NCBI GenBank assembly: GCA_001630475.1
Contig: KV419456.1
Location: 53,403-117,402 of the forward strand
Source: Sistotremastrum niveocremeum HHB9708
Lineage: Eukaryota; Basidiomycota; Agaricomycetes; Sistotremastrales; Sistotremastraceae
DNA: 64,000 nucleotides
Reading direction: 5' to 3'
Positions 34,883 to 45,166 of the stretch are shown piece by piece. How positions within the stretch are numbered: the first letter of the stretch is position 1; each line of letters begins with the position of its first letter. The notes under the pieces are model-generated. The model was not told the origin of the DNA, searched no databases, and worked only from the letters and a program-made list of their open reading frames with translations. Both the position numbers and the translations under genes were made by a program.

Positions 34883-36432
34883 ATGAGTTCCAAGTCTAGA
34901 CAAACCGACCTTTTCTCCAGACAGAACTCCGCCGTCTTTCCCAACGAATTGGTGCTCGAGATATTGCGGTGGTACTCCGACTTCCTAAAAAGTGAATTCT
35001 TCGAGTCAACCAAAGAAGTCTCCTTCAAATTGCGTATAAAGCTTCTTCACGTGTACGGACCCTAGCTTAGGCAACGTTACAAGACTTCAACTCATGTTTG
35101 ATTTTTTATAGATCCCATTCCTGGAGCGCCATAGCTCTCAGCATTCCCGAGCTCTGGCGGAATATCGACTTAACTTGGCCACCAAACGTCATCGACGATT
35201 TCATGACACGAGGCAAAAACGTGCCGACCTCACTCGAACTAGTGTCCAAGGCGCACGGCGAAGTCCTACACGACATCCGTGGGCTCATTATCGCTCAGCA
35301 CCTTGATTCACTCGAGCGTCTACGCTTGATATTACCGTGCGGGTGCATAGAACCACACCTAAACATTCCCGCTCCTCGACTCAAACATCTTGAACTCGCG
35401 TGTAATACCAATAAATCAAGATATAACATGTACTTCGAAAGTCTATTCCAGAATAACGCCCCTTCTCTCGAATCCATCACTCTCGAGAATATATGGCCTC
35501 CTCAACTCATGATTTCTTCGAACGTCCGTCATCTGAAGGCCTTCGAAGTCTCGTGGCCATCAAACACACAATTACCGATACCATGCCTTCCTCGATTCTT
35601 GACCGCCTCCCCAGAGCTCGAGCAGATTTCCATCTCGACCAACACGTTCCCACGATCATTCTACTGTCCCTCAGCACATCAGAAAGGACCCATCACGCTG
35701 GCAGATCTTAGGAAGCTGTCAATATCTCGAGTAGATGTAGTCCTATTCGGAAAACTCTTCCGGAGGCTTGTTCTACCCAATATCGAGACTTTGGCGCTTT
35801 CGTGGAGATCGAAAGGCACAAATGAGGATTGCGAGATCTTGAATCATCTTCCGAGCGATGTACAAGAGCTCCAGGCACGATGCAGGACGTTGCACGTTCA
35901 CGTGACCTGTTCGGAACTGAAGATCAAGCTTTACCGTGAAGATGGGTTTCCAAACAATTCGACCACGCCCGCCATAATGTTCACATCCGTTCCTAAATCT
36001 CACAACTTCTCTCTCCAACCTTTCAGCCATTCTCTTCCGTTCGAATCAATCACTACCCTGGTTTTATCAGCGAGAGCCAAAGCCAAGGGGCAAATTTCGC
36101 ACTCCAACCTCAATGAGCTCTTACTCAAATGCCATTCCGTAACGAAGGTCAAGGTCGCGGGATCAATGGCATTTACATGGTGGGAAGTCCTGACTTCCTC
36201 AACTTTGCCTTCGAAATTAAAACATCTCGAGCTGATGGATTGCGCGAGTTGGCTCGACGAGTTCGGATATGCATTTTTTGAGAGGCTTCATAGGAGGGAT
36301 GAAGGCCTTCAGGACCTACAGAATTTGGATCTTGAGAATATACCGGAAGGCATATCTGAATATCTCTTATGCAGTGTTCGGAAGACGGTGGTTGTTCGCA
36401 AGGTGAAGCATACATCACGATGGCGGTTGTAA
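34883..36432 (+). CDS. F-box-like protein with leucine-rich tail (copy F2)
   Basis: Exons 34883-35052 and 35112-36432 (59-nt intron) give 497 codons, 496 residues. The F-box-like start reads FPNELVLEILRWYSDFLKSE, and the intron lies directly before SHSWSAIALSIPELWRNIDL, exactly as in copy F1 at 15.7 kb, its closest relative in the window. The remainder has the irregular leucine-rich units of the family (APRLKHLELAC, NAPSLESITLENIWPP, LADLRKLSISR, LPNIETLALSWRS). The likely role is a substrate receptor for an SCF ubiquitin ligase; the substrate cannot be inferred. ATG 34883 (MSSKSRQTD) is the first that fits the family start. The gene is intact and convergent with copy F3. Confidence 0.82.
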
Positions 36433-36562
36433 GACAATGGCCTTCGGAACACGAAATCGCTGTTCCGTTTGATCAATCCTTTTGGACTTCGTTGAACTTT
36501 GTATGTGTACTCGAGTGTCAGGACTTCTAGGTAGCTACAAACGACAAATAAACATTATACAA

Positions 36563-38183
36563 TCACTCGACGCCGTCACTAATTTCAACGTTGCTCACTA
36601 GCTGCACAATGTCATCCCGGAAGGTGGCAGGGACTTGGGATTTGACCTCTTCCGAGCTCAAAATAATTTTAACACTTCCAAACTTTCGCTTCCGGATACG
36701 TCCGAACTTCCAGTCCAAAACCTGGACTAATCTCTGTAAATGCATCGCCACATGGGGGTCAGTGACACTCAGCGTGAACGTGTCTAGACTGTCCCATATT
36801 TGATTCTCCATGGCATGGATATGCGTCAGGAGAGAAAGGATAGGGTATCCTTCGATGCGTAGCTCCTTCACGTTCTTGAACAGATTAATGAGAGCTGAGA
36901 CACTATAAGATCCTTGGCAATTATCCTTTGACACAATTTCAACAGTGGTGCAGTGGTCTAAGCACAGAACTGAAGATAGGTGGTCGAGAATTGGACTATC
37001 ATGACGGCCTGAAATGTCTGGGAACATGTAGCTGTAAGCGATGGGTGGTTTCATGGCGGGGTCCGGAAGGATCTCGGAGTGGTGCATGGAAAATGTGAAT
37101 GGCATGCGGATCGTAAAAGCAGTAGATTGAACGACACTGCGAAGCCAGATTTTGGAGGTCAACAGGGGCATCATTCATCCAACCGTAGGTCTGCGGAGAG
37201 ACGTTCGGGTAAAGAGACGATTTAAAATGTTCATTCCTTGGCAGATCCATGCACGACATGAGATATTCCAGATGGTTTGAAGGCCACCATTCCAATGATA
37301 TTTCCTTCAAAGACTGAGCAATTACCCGTTCCGAACGTCTGGCGAATGTCGCATCAGATCGGCTAGGCGAATAATGCTTGATGTCGACGATGAGCGTCTC
37401 CAATCGAGGCGCCATGGAAATGATCTGGATGACCTCTAAAGAGAAGAACTCGCGTCCATCTTGTGACGCGAAGGTAAATTCCAAATTTGTTAGATCGGTG
37501 AGGTTGGTCCGACTGAGAAGGAATCGTGGGGATATATTTCTCAGCACCACGGCTGTGAGGGGAGACCCATCGCCCAGCATCTGTTCGGGTGTCGTTATGG
37601 GGAAGTCCACACCATAACCAGGACCGATAACTTCGAGATGCAAGTGTTTGAGCCGAGGCGCTGGACGACAAAGGTGGCGACGGCAGAATGTATCCCAAGC
37701 CGATGCAAGGCTCCGGCTTTCTCGGTTGTTGATCAAGGTGATGTTGAGGTTCTCGAGCATTGGAAGTATGTCCTTGGAAGGATATGACTGGTCAATGGCG
37801 TAGAATGGGGAGGATCCGTTTCCTTCTGCCAAATGAATGAGAAAGCGAGGCGGATGCCCTCCGGCTTTTGAAACGAGGTCATTTCGGACAACGCTCGGCC
37901 ATGAGGTGTCCATGAAGTCCCAGATATCGCTACAATCCAGTGCGACTTCTCTCCAAGCCCCGCAACTAGGCATACTCAGACTCCTAAATCATTGAAACGC
38001 GTATAGAAGTTCTTACACGTGTAGTATCCTGTACCAGTGGATCGAGTACCAGGAGTCAGTCCGCGGATTCGCGCGTGCCCCCAGTTCGCGTAAAAGAGTA
38101 GTCTTGATGTCTCCGAAGTAATGTCGTAGTATTTCTCGAAAGACTTCGACGGGTAGTTGGAGGACAAGAGCCTTCAAAGCCAT
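36563..38183 (-). CDS. F-box-like protein (copy F3), apparent frameshift
   Basis: Exon 38017-38183 starts MALKALVLQLPVEVFREILR and ends HWYRILHV. After a 51-nt intron, exon 36563-37965 continues CGAWREVALDCSDIWDFMD. It aligns along its whole length with copy F4 next door (TPEQMLGDGSPL, NISPRFLLSR, ISMAPRLETLIVDIK, LEYLMSCMDLP, LASQCRS). At about 37083-37110 the frame moves by one base: upstream ends near CFYDPHAIHIF and downstream resumes SMHHSEILPDPAMKPPIAYS, where F4 is continuous. Exon lengths sum to 1570, one more than a multiple of three, so a single extra base is the simplest explanation. The C-terminal part (VLDWKFGRIRKRKFGSVKII) is otherwise well kept, so decay is recent or the base is an error. 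Confidence 0.7.
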
Positions 38184-38420
38184 CGGGGTATTTGATGGAC
38201 GGCTTGGGGGCTGGACGCATTGCGGAAGAGAATTAGAGTTCGTCCGAATTCCGATCCGATCGTCGTCGATGGCAACGTCAATACTTTCTTTCTTGGGCAA
38301 CAGACTGTGAGGAAGTCAACTCAGCACTATAATAAACAGCGGATGAATGTCATACAACGACAGAGTCCTGGTCTTCCACTTTCTCGGTACCGATGTAAAC
38401 TACGGCTGACAACATACGAA

Positions 38421-40112
38421 TCATTCGCCATCAGTCGCAACTCGAACACTCATCTCGAGATTCTCCACCAGCTTCTCCAGCTGCTCATAAAAGCCCACAG
38501 GGATGTTCTCTCTAATCTCATCACTCGCACAGATAACATTCACGTCCCCAAACTTCCGCTTCCTAACTCGAGCGAACTTCCAATCCAAAGCATGTACCAA
38601 TCTCATCATCTTCTCCGCAACAAAGATTTGGTCCACAACGAGCGTAAGCGAGGTAATGGTGTCCCATAATCGATTTTGTAGAATATGCGACCGCGTAAAG
38701 AAGTAGACGATTGGATGGCTTTCGATGCGTAGATTTTTGACGGCCGGGAACTGATTGAGAAGAGGCACGACGCTGTGGCTCTCATCACCAAGATCTTCTA
38801 GAGGGGACGATATTTCAAGGGTAGTGCAAGAGGCTGGAAAAAAGAGCGAGGATATGTGATTAAGAGTTTTGTCGTCGCGCCAGGCTGAATCGGTGGCGAA
38901 GACATAGGTGTAAGCGATGGGAGGCTTCACGTTGAGCGCGCTATCTGGAAGGTTCTCGGAATGATAGGCGGAGAGAGACAATCTGCCATGCTTGTAGCAG
39001 CCACGTGCAGAACGACACTGCGAAGCAAGATGCGAGATTTGAGGAGGAGCGACATTCATCCAATTATAAGTCTTTGGAGAGTGACGCGGATGTATGGACG
39101 TCCTGAAATGATGAATAGCGGGCGTGTCAATGGATGACATGAGATATTCCAGGTGATGCGAAGGCCAGAGTTCCAACGACAGCTCCTTCAGATTCGACAT
39201 CGTCAATCTTTCGGAGCGTTCGACGAATGTCATGTCCGATTCAACAGCCCAATCTTGGTAGGTCTTCACGTTAAAGATGACAATTTCGAGCCGATAAGCC
39301 ATGGAGAGAATTTGTAGAACTTCGTAAGAGAAGACCTCGTGTCCATGTTCGGGGGTATAAACCACTTCCAAAAATCTCAGGTTATCCAGTTCGACTCGAC
39401 TCAACAGGAACCGGGGGCTGAAATTCCTCAACACAACACTTTCTAAAGGAGGAGACTCTCCGCCGAACATTTCTTCCGGTGTTGCTAACATAAGTGGGTC
39501 CATGTGGAATCTTGAATCGAGAGCTTCGAGATGGAGATATTGGAGATGAGGCGATGGAGTGAGAAGGTGACCGGCGGAGAATTCGGTCCAGAATTGGGGG
39601 ATATGTTGATTGTAATCGGTTTGAGTGATGATGATTTTCAGACCTCGGAGTGTAGGGAGCGCTTCTTTGCAAGGATATCGTCTTTCGATGGCAGCGAATG
39701 GGGACGATGGGCGAGAGGAGGAGGAAGAGCAGTGATGGTCGTGAATGAGGAAGCTTGGAGAGAACACTTCGCGGTTATTTGATCTCGAGAGGAAGTCGGC
39801 TTGCACGGCAGAAGGCCATGACGTGTCCATCACATCCCAGAGTTCTGGGCAGTCAGACGCGATTTTACGCCAGGATCTACAGCTACACAGAGAGGATAAG
39901 CACTCAACTAACATTCTGATATTAACACAAAGTACTTACACGTGCATTATAGTGTACCACTTACGCAGCCTACTGGCACGAGCAGCAGCGTCATCCTGAC
40001 TCTCTCGGTCCGGCGAAAGGAAATAAGAGGCTTTGATGTCGTCGACATATTGCTTCAGGATGTCTCGGAACAGTTCGACGGGTAGCTTAAGGACAGGAGG
40101 TGCAGCATCCAT
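38421..40112 (-). CDS. F-box-like protein (copy F4), intact
   Basis: Exons 39940-40112 and 38421-39882 (57-nt intron) give 545 codons, 544 residues. The first exon is MDAAPPVLKLPVELFRDILK to MHV. The second begins CRSWRKIASDCPELWDVMDT and carries the leucine-rich tail (TLRGLKIIITQ, HLQYLHLEALD, ESVVLRNFSPRFLLSR, NLKELSLELWPSHHLEYLMS). It ends with the family's conserved block LDWKFARVRKRKFGDVNVI. It is the intact reference for F3, F5 and F6. F-box families of this type are highly expanded and turn over rapidly in Agaricomycetes. An in-frame upstream extension exists, but MDAAPP aligns with the starts of F3 and F6. Confidence 0.83.
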
Positions 40113-40497
40113 CGGAATAGAATAGACCGCGGTGACGATGTGGTTCAGAGCAAAGTGGGTTTCGAACTCCGACCCACTCGGTGAATGTTGGATTGTTATA
40201 TTCGACAATCAAGAGAACAACTAGGCCTATAGGGGTCATTTTGCGTTCAACTTTCAACAAGTGCCAGAGTGTAAAAATATATTTGGCGAACGTATTCATG
40301 TCAAGGCCCTCGCTACCTACACCAGACCTTCGCACTGTAGCCCGGGGGGTATTTCCTGATGAGCTGATGAAAAGGTACGTCACAACCGTTCGGGTGAAAT
40401 ATAGTATCTTCCTCGATGCGTACGAACGACGAACATTGATCATTCCAATCACTACATCACCGTATATCTGCATCTCAATTTGACTATTGATAGACAC
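40113..40497. other. Intergenic, no gene seen
   Basis: About 385 bp between F4 and the F5 fragment; short frames only. Confidence 0.4.
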
Positions 40498-40770
40498 CTA
40501 TGAACAACGAAAGAGACATGTGTTCATTCGGTCCCGACCCTGATCTCGACATTGCTCAATGCTCACTACCTTCGTTATCTCTTCATGGAAGTTGGGAGGA
40601 ATCTTTGACCTGAGCTCATCGGTCCTGCAAATGATGGTGAGACTCCCAAACTTCTGGTTCCTGATCCGTCCAAACTTCCAACCCAACGTAAACACCATGT
40701 TCTGGAAATCCGCGGGATCCTGAACTTCTGTAACGATGAGAATTATTGACTTGAGACTATCCCATGTCGA
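40498..40770 (-). pseudogene. C-terminal fragment of an F-box-like gene (F5)
   Basis: Encodes WDSLKSIILIVTEVQDP through GWKFGRIRNQKFGSLTIICR to the stop at 40498. It is clearly homologous to the last 70-80 residues of F3 and F4 (WDSLDTFTLSVTDPH; LDWKFGRIRKRKFGSVKII). Homology stops abruptly at about 40770, where a different, plus-strand coding sequence begins. This is the truncated tail of a third tandem copy, with the rest deleted or replaced. Confidence 0.7.
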
Positions 40771-41323
40771 TAAGACTGTTGCAGCTCAGGTCAAAGCCTT
40801 TGAGAAATATTCTACTCATGCAAAACCCAACAACACCGTTCTGCATCGTCTCGGAAGCAACTCCAAACGCAGCAGTTTGAAAGCCAACAAAGCCATGGAA
40901 CGCAAAGAAGCCAATGCAGCAGTAGTACGACTAGAAGAGCAGCTCGCAGGCACGCAACAGGAGAAAGCTGCTGCACAGCAAAAGCAAAAAGATCTTCAGC
41001 AGGCCGAAAAGAATCTCAAGAGTCAGATTGGAGACCTGCCAAAGAAGGCAAAAGGGAAGGGAAGAGAGAAAGGAAAGGTTTTGATTGACTTGGTCACCGA
41101 CGAGGATGTAGCTGAAAGGGAAGTTTTGAACGTTGATGACGACACTGAAGCTGCAGCCCCCCCTCCTCTCTATCTCGACCCAGCGTCATCATCCAACCGC
41201 AACCTACTTCCCGACTTCCTAAACCTCGAACCGTTGGGCGAGTTACCCGCGGGTTTTCAGCCCGACCTCTCGCAATCCGAGTTCGACGAGTTGTTTGGAT
41301 CGTGGGGACCATGTCTGGATTAA
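40736..41323 (+). CDS. Coiled-coil acidic protein, 5' and 3' altered
   Basis: 195 residues from ATG 40736. The first 11 or so residues are read from the antisense of the F5 fragment. Unrelated sequence begins around 40770 (SHVDKTVAAQVKAFEKYST), so the original 5' end is probably missing. A Gln/Ala/Lys-rich coiled coil (about residues 58-102, NAAVVRLEEQLAGTQQEK) is followed by a basic patch (KKAKGKGREKGK) and an acidic, Pro-rich tail with FDELFGSWGPCLD. The TAA stop at 41321-41323 belongs to a transposon inserted after the last codon. The sequence beyond the transposon continues the same frame for seven codons to another stop, so the tail is clipped. Family unrecognised; it could derive from a transposon-borne gene. 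Confidence 0.5.
   Translation: MRIIDLRLSHVDKTVAAQVKAFEKYSTHAKPNNTVLHRLGSNSKRSSLKANKAMERKEANAAVVRLEEQLAGTQQEKAAAQQKQKDLQQAEKNLKSQIGDLPKKAKGKGREKGKVLIDLVTDEDVAEREVLNVDDDTEAAAPPPLYLDPASSSNRNLLPDFLNLEPLGELPAGFQPDLSQSEFDELFGSWGPCLD
41313..41320 (+). repeat. Left target-site duplication GTCTGGAT
   Basis: Exact 8-bp copy of 41972-41979. It encodes the last residues (C)LD of the interrupted frame. Confidence 0.85.
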
Positions 41324-41971
41324 GGCTCCACTGTATCCATATATATATGGTATATATAGGGGGTATATATATGATATACAGTGTATAATATACAAGCTTC
41401 CTGGTATATGTATAGTATATGTATAGTATATGGTATACAGTTGTCATATAATAAAAGGGTGAAGCAGGGGTTAAGGTGACATTGTCCCATGAGATTTCTG
41501 TTTTCAAGTGTTTAAAACACCACCAAAGGACTCAAATAATTTTAATCATTATTTATATTAATAAATTGCGGATTATTCTCATTCAGGGGGTGGTCAAACA
41601 CTTTATAGATAACTGGGAGTAGTGTGAGAGGTTGCCTCACAAGTACAACAGTGTTTGGACAATGATTATCACTTTCAGGTAGTCAAAATCAAAGCACAAT
41701 TGATAATAACCATGTGGAGAACACCCAGAATAAAGTTTAAATAAGGAAATTAATCAGATATACACAGCCAGGTATGTAGGCTACAGTAGGCAGATGATTC
41801 CAGTAGTACCACAGTGTTAGGAATACTCCTGTAGTATTGTAATGCTCTTAGTAATTTATTAAGTCAAATATACAGTATATACAGTATATATATGGATATA
41901 TATATGTTATATACCCTATACTGTATCAAATACAAAAATTTGTATATGGATACGGATACAGTGGAGCCCTA
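41321..41971. mobile_element. hAT-like MITE (651 bp) with 8-bp target duplication
   Basis: Inverted ends TAAGGCTCCACTGTATCC (41321-41338) and, read inward from 41971, TAGGGCTCCACTGTATCC; 17 of 18 match. They are flanked by identical 8-bp copies GTCTGGAT at 41313-41320 and 41972-41979. An 8-bp duplication with T at position 2 and A at position 7 is the hAT hallmark. The interior is A/T-rich with TATATA runs and has no coding capacity. It sits inside the end of a coding sequence and provides that gene's stop codon. Confidence 0.85.
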
Positions 41972-41979
41972 GTCTGGAT
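41972..41979 (+). repeat. Right target-site duplication GTCTGGAT
   Basis: Exact 8-bp copy of 41313-41320. It is followed by in-frame GCT GAT GCT CCC ATG TAC ACT TTG TAA, the displaced original gene end. Confidence 0.85.
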
Positions 41980-43040
41980 GCTGATGCTCCCATGTACACT
42001 TTGTAAAGTATCAATATGGTGTATCCCCTAGTGTCTTAGTAGCGTATATTGCTTTCTGTCACATCGCTTTATTGATATAAATGTATTTGCCAAACTATCC
42101 ATCTCTATCTCCGAGACCTCCGAGACGCGAGTATACTCGTTCCGGTGCTGATATAAGTTTGGCTGTGACTCAAGTGAGAGTCGATAGCTACGGAGTGAGA
42201 CTCGTTACGAAGTGAGAGTGAGACTCAATCTCACTCCGAGATTGTCAGTGAGAGTCGCCCGGCCCGAATCTCACTCATACCTCTTTCGTTCATCCTCACT
42301 TGGGACGCGACGATCGAGGAGGAGATCTAGATGGGGTTCATCCGGATTCCGTCGCTGACGCATTCGGCAATCCCGAACGGATAGGATCATCCGAGATCAC
42401 CGAGTCTCGTGGACATTCTTCAAGCTCAGCCTCAAGCAAGGCCTCAAGTCTATACCTTGGTCTATACATCAAGTATTCTGCCATTAGTAGGCCCATTACT
42501 GTTATACTTTACGATCTCGACGGGTACGGATACTATATAAAGGAACGAAGGTAGTTATTGCATGACCTCCGCACAGTGAATCATCATAATTTCATAAAAT
42601 GCTTGCATAAATGTCGCCATCGGGTTGAAGTCTGGATCGCATGGATGAGCAAGATAATCCGGGATGCTTTCCTCGTAGGCTATATTCATTCGGAAGAAGC
42701 AGAAGAGGGTGTCTCTGAAGCATAATTAGTATCATGGATGGTGAAATCAACCGAGAGAAAAGCACCTTCGGATGGAGAATTGATACTAGTAATTGTAAGA
42801 CACCAAGAATCAGAGACGGAAATTATTGTATGATGAAAAGTCTAAGACAAGGCGAATGAGGGGACATTCATCGGATCGTGCGTAAGCAAGACGCATGTCT
42901 CCCATGTTTCAGAAAGAGCGTGATCAAGAGAGTCGGGACACTTTGACTCAATATCTGTCAATTGCGGCGCGAGAATAAAACTGATCCAGATCGGAAGGAA
43001 TCTCTCAAGAATCTGTTGGGAATCTTCCGGGTCCAAAAAT
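41980..43040. other. Gene-free spacer with GTGAG repeats
   Basis: About 1.06 kb without a recognisable gene. At 42160-42280 the word GTGAGA/GTGAGT and its complement CTCAC recur many times in both orientations (GAGTGAGACTC type), giving a locally self-complementary block. A TATATAAAGG lies at about 42534. Confidence 0.45.
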
Positions 43041-44964
43041 CTAGTTGACGGCTTCATAAAGCTCAATCCCAGGAAACTTCTCCTCCATCTGCTCGAGAAT
43101 CCACCAATAAGGCGTAACATACGAAACACTAGCTTCGTCCTCTTCTAGGGAACCCGAAGCACCAGTCACCATCCCCACGACCCTCCCCTCCCTATCAAGG
43201 ACTATCGACCCCGAATCTCCAGCTTCAGAAAACGTGCGCGTGTTGTCATGAGGTAACACAGCGAATTCCAAAGCCTTTCGAGATGGAGCGACGTTGGATG
43301 TGGATGTGGATCCGGCGGAAGAGCGTGAATAGGTGAAAGATTCAAGACCATTGAGAGCACCGATAGTCGTTCCTGTCCCTAAGCCGTTCTTTACGACTAA
43401 GATACATTTATTGCCGTGCGCGTCGAGGTGGTGGGGGTTGTTCAGCTCGTCGGCTCGGAGAAAGTTGAAGGCCTGGAGAAGACCGTCTTGTGGGTATTTG
43501 TATGATTTCCGGTCTTGGGGGTGAGGGAATAGGGTGTTGGCATATTGTGTGGGGGAGATGTTGCCGCCTGCATAAAGCGAAAGGTAGCAGTCAGCCAGCG
43601 TCTAAGGATGAACATAAAGAAGAAGGTTGATGCGGAACACGATGCGAGATGATGAAAGAGGAGTGAAGGAAGAAATCAAGGAAGAGCGTACCTATCCAGA
43701 CTTTATTACCCGTAAACGTCTTCCAATCAATCTTATCCTTGTACAATTCGATAAGAGCCCAATCATTCGGAAACTGGTAAGGTTCGACCGAGTCTTCGAT
43801 GCTCTCCGAGCGTAGTACAAAGCCGATAACGCGTTGATCGAGTGTGGTGAAGTTCTCGGTTATGTCGGCGTGCAGCGCTTTCACCCTACGAATCTCCTTG
43901 ACAGCTTTCTTGATCGAATCAAGGTACTCTTTTCGTTTATCAACCACCTCTTCATCTTCCCCTTCCTTAGCTTCTCCAAGTCTAACGACGGCATCGTTCC
44001 AAGCGTCGATATTATAAAGGTGCTCGCCGACAGTAGATAACATAGCCGAAACGGCGTTGTCAAAGCCCCAGAATCCTGGCGCGACGATCTCTTCGCGACG
44101 CTGGCAATTCGTCCCAGCAATACTAGCGTTGGAGTAGAGCGGAGGAGGTCGAGCAACGTGAGCGCATGTGAGGAGTGCGATACGATCATCATCTCCCGGA
44201 AGACGGAAGTAGAATGCACCTGTCCCTTCGCAGAATGGATTCGTGCGACTCGCGATGGAGAGACCGAGAGTTGGTGTGAAAGGTTTGCGTAAGTGGGGGA
44301 CGTTATTGATGAGAGGGTGGAATGAGAGGAGCTTTGGAGGGGAACCGGAACTGGACCCGGAACTGGATGAACGTGTCATGAGGGATTCGATGAATGCGAC
44401 TTCGATTTCGGGGAATCCGGACTCGGCGAGAATTTTCTTGACGAGCGCAGCACTGTCGATAGCAGCGTCGTAAGAGAGAGAAGAGGGGATCACACCGACG
44501 CATATGATGAGAGGGCAGAATGACTTGGGATCCCCAGCATTGGCGTAGGCGAAGGCATTGACGGACGTCCACAATATACCGTGCGATTCGAGCTCATCGC
44601 AGATGCTTGTACCGATCGAAATCCAAGTAGATTGGATAGGATGATCGTACACTGGTCGAGGTTCGCGAATGAGACGTTCGCCTAGAGGGCCGTGGGTGGG
44701 CCATTGAGAACCGGATTTGTAGATGCATGGAGTGCGATAAGGGAAGAAGTCGCTGTGGGGGAAGGGATATTTGTCGGTCAGAGGGGGTGTGTTGGGAGGG
44801 ACATCGTTTGCAGATGATGTTTCGGCGGCTTTGTCGATGGGTCGTTCGCCAGACCACCAGGAAGAGGAGGACAGGTAAGTGTTGGGACCTTCTTCATGCT
44901 TTCCAGCATTTAAGCACGCATCGATGAACCCTTCGCTGAGCTGAAGTTCAGCAGGAATATACAC
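43041..44964 (-). CDS. Trypsin-like serine protease-fold protein
   Basis: Two exons, 43692-44964 and 43041-43567 (124-nt intron), 600 codons in frame. An N-terminal region typical of a large agaricomycete family (WWSGERPIDKAAE, WTSVNAFAYANAGDPKSFC, HPLINNVPHLRKPFTPTLGL) precedes a trypsin-like fold. The His motif is LLTCAHV (residue about 270), a candidate Asp is in FPNDWALIELY, and the Ser motif is EAGDSGSIVLD, followed by VGMVTGASG and YVTPYWW. The catalytic triad therefore appears complete. No signal peptide is seen, so it is probably intracellular. The 5' end is unresolved: the frame begins with GTG directly after an acceptor-like TCGATAG, and no upstream exon with ATG is evident before the divergent USO1 gene 200 bp away. 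Substrate unknown. Confidence 0.8.
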
Positions 44965-45166
44965 TATCGACGAGGAGAAAAAATGAGAAGCAAATCAAGA
45001 GGGGAGCAGACCAGAAGCTCTTGGAGCTCACTTATAAATTAACAAATAAACGTTAAACGGCCATTTACTCCTATTCAGAGAACCGACCAGACAGACTTGA
45101 GACAATGTCGACGGTGGCTCGCCGAAGAGAGAACGCACATCCGAATTCCGCTCCGACCGTCGTTGA

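Noticed and set aside
41340-41460. CRISPR-like or tandem array
   Set aside because: Irregular TATATA and GGTATAC words inside a MITE in a eukaryotic genome; no unit and spacer pattern.
41094-41507. Minus-strand frame rich in Ile/Tyr/Thr
   Set aside because: Produced by the TATATA runs of the MITE and the antisense of the adjacent gene.
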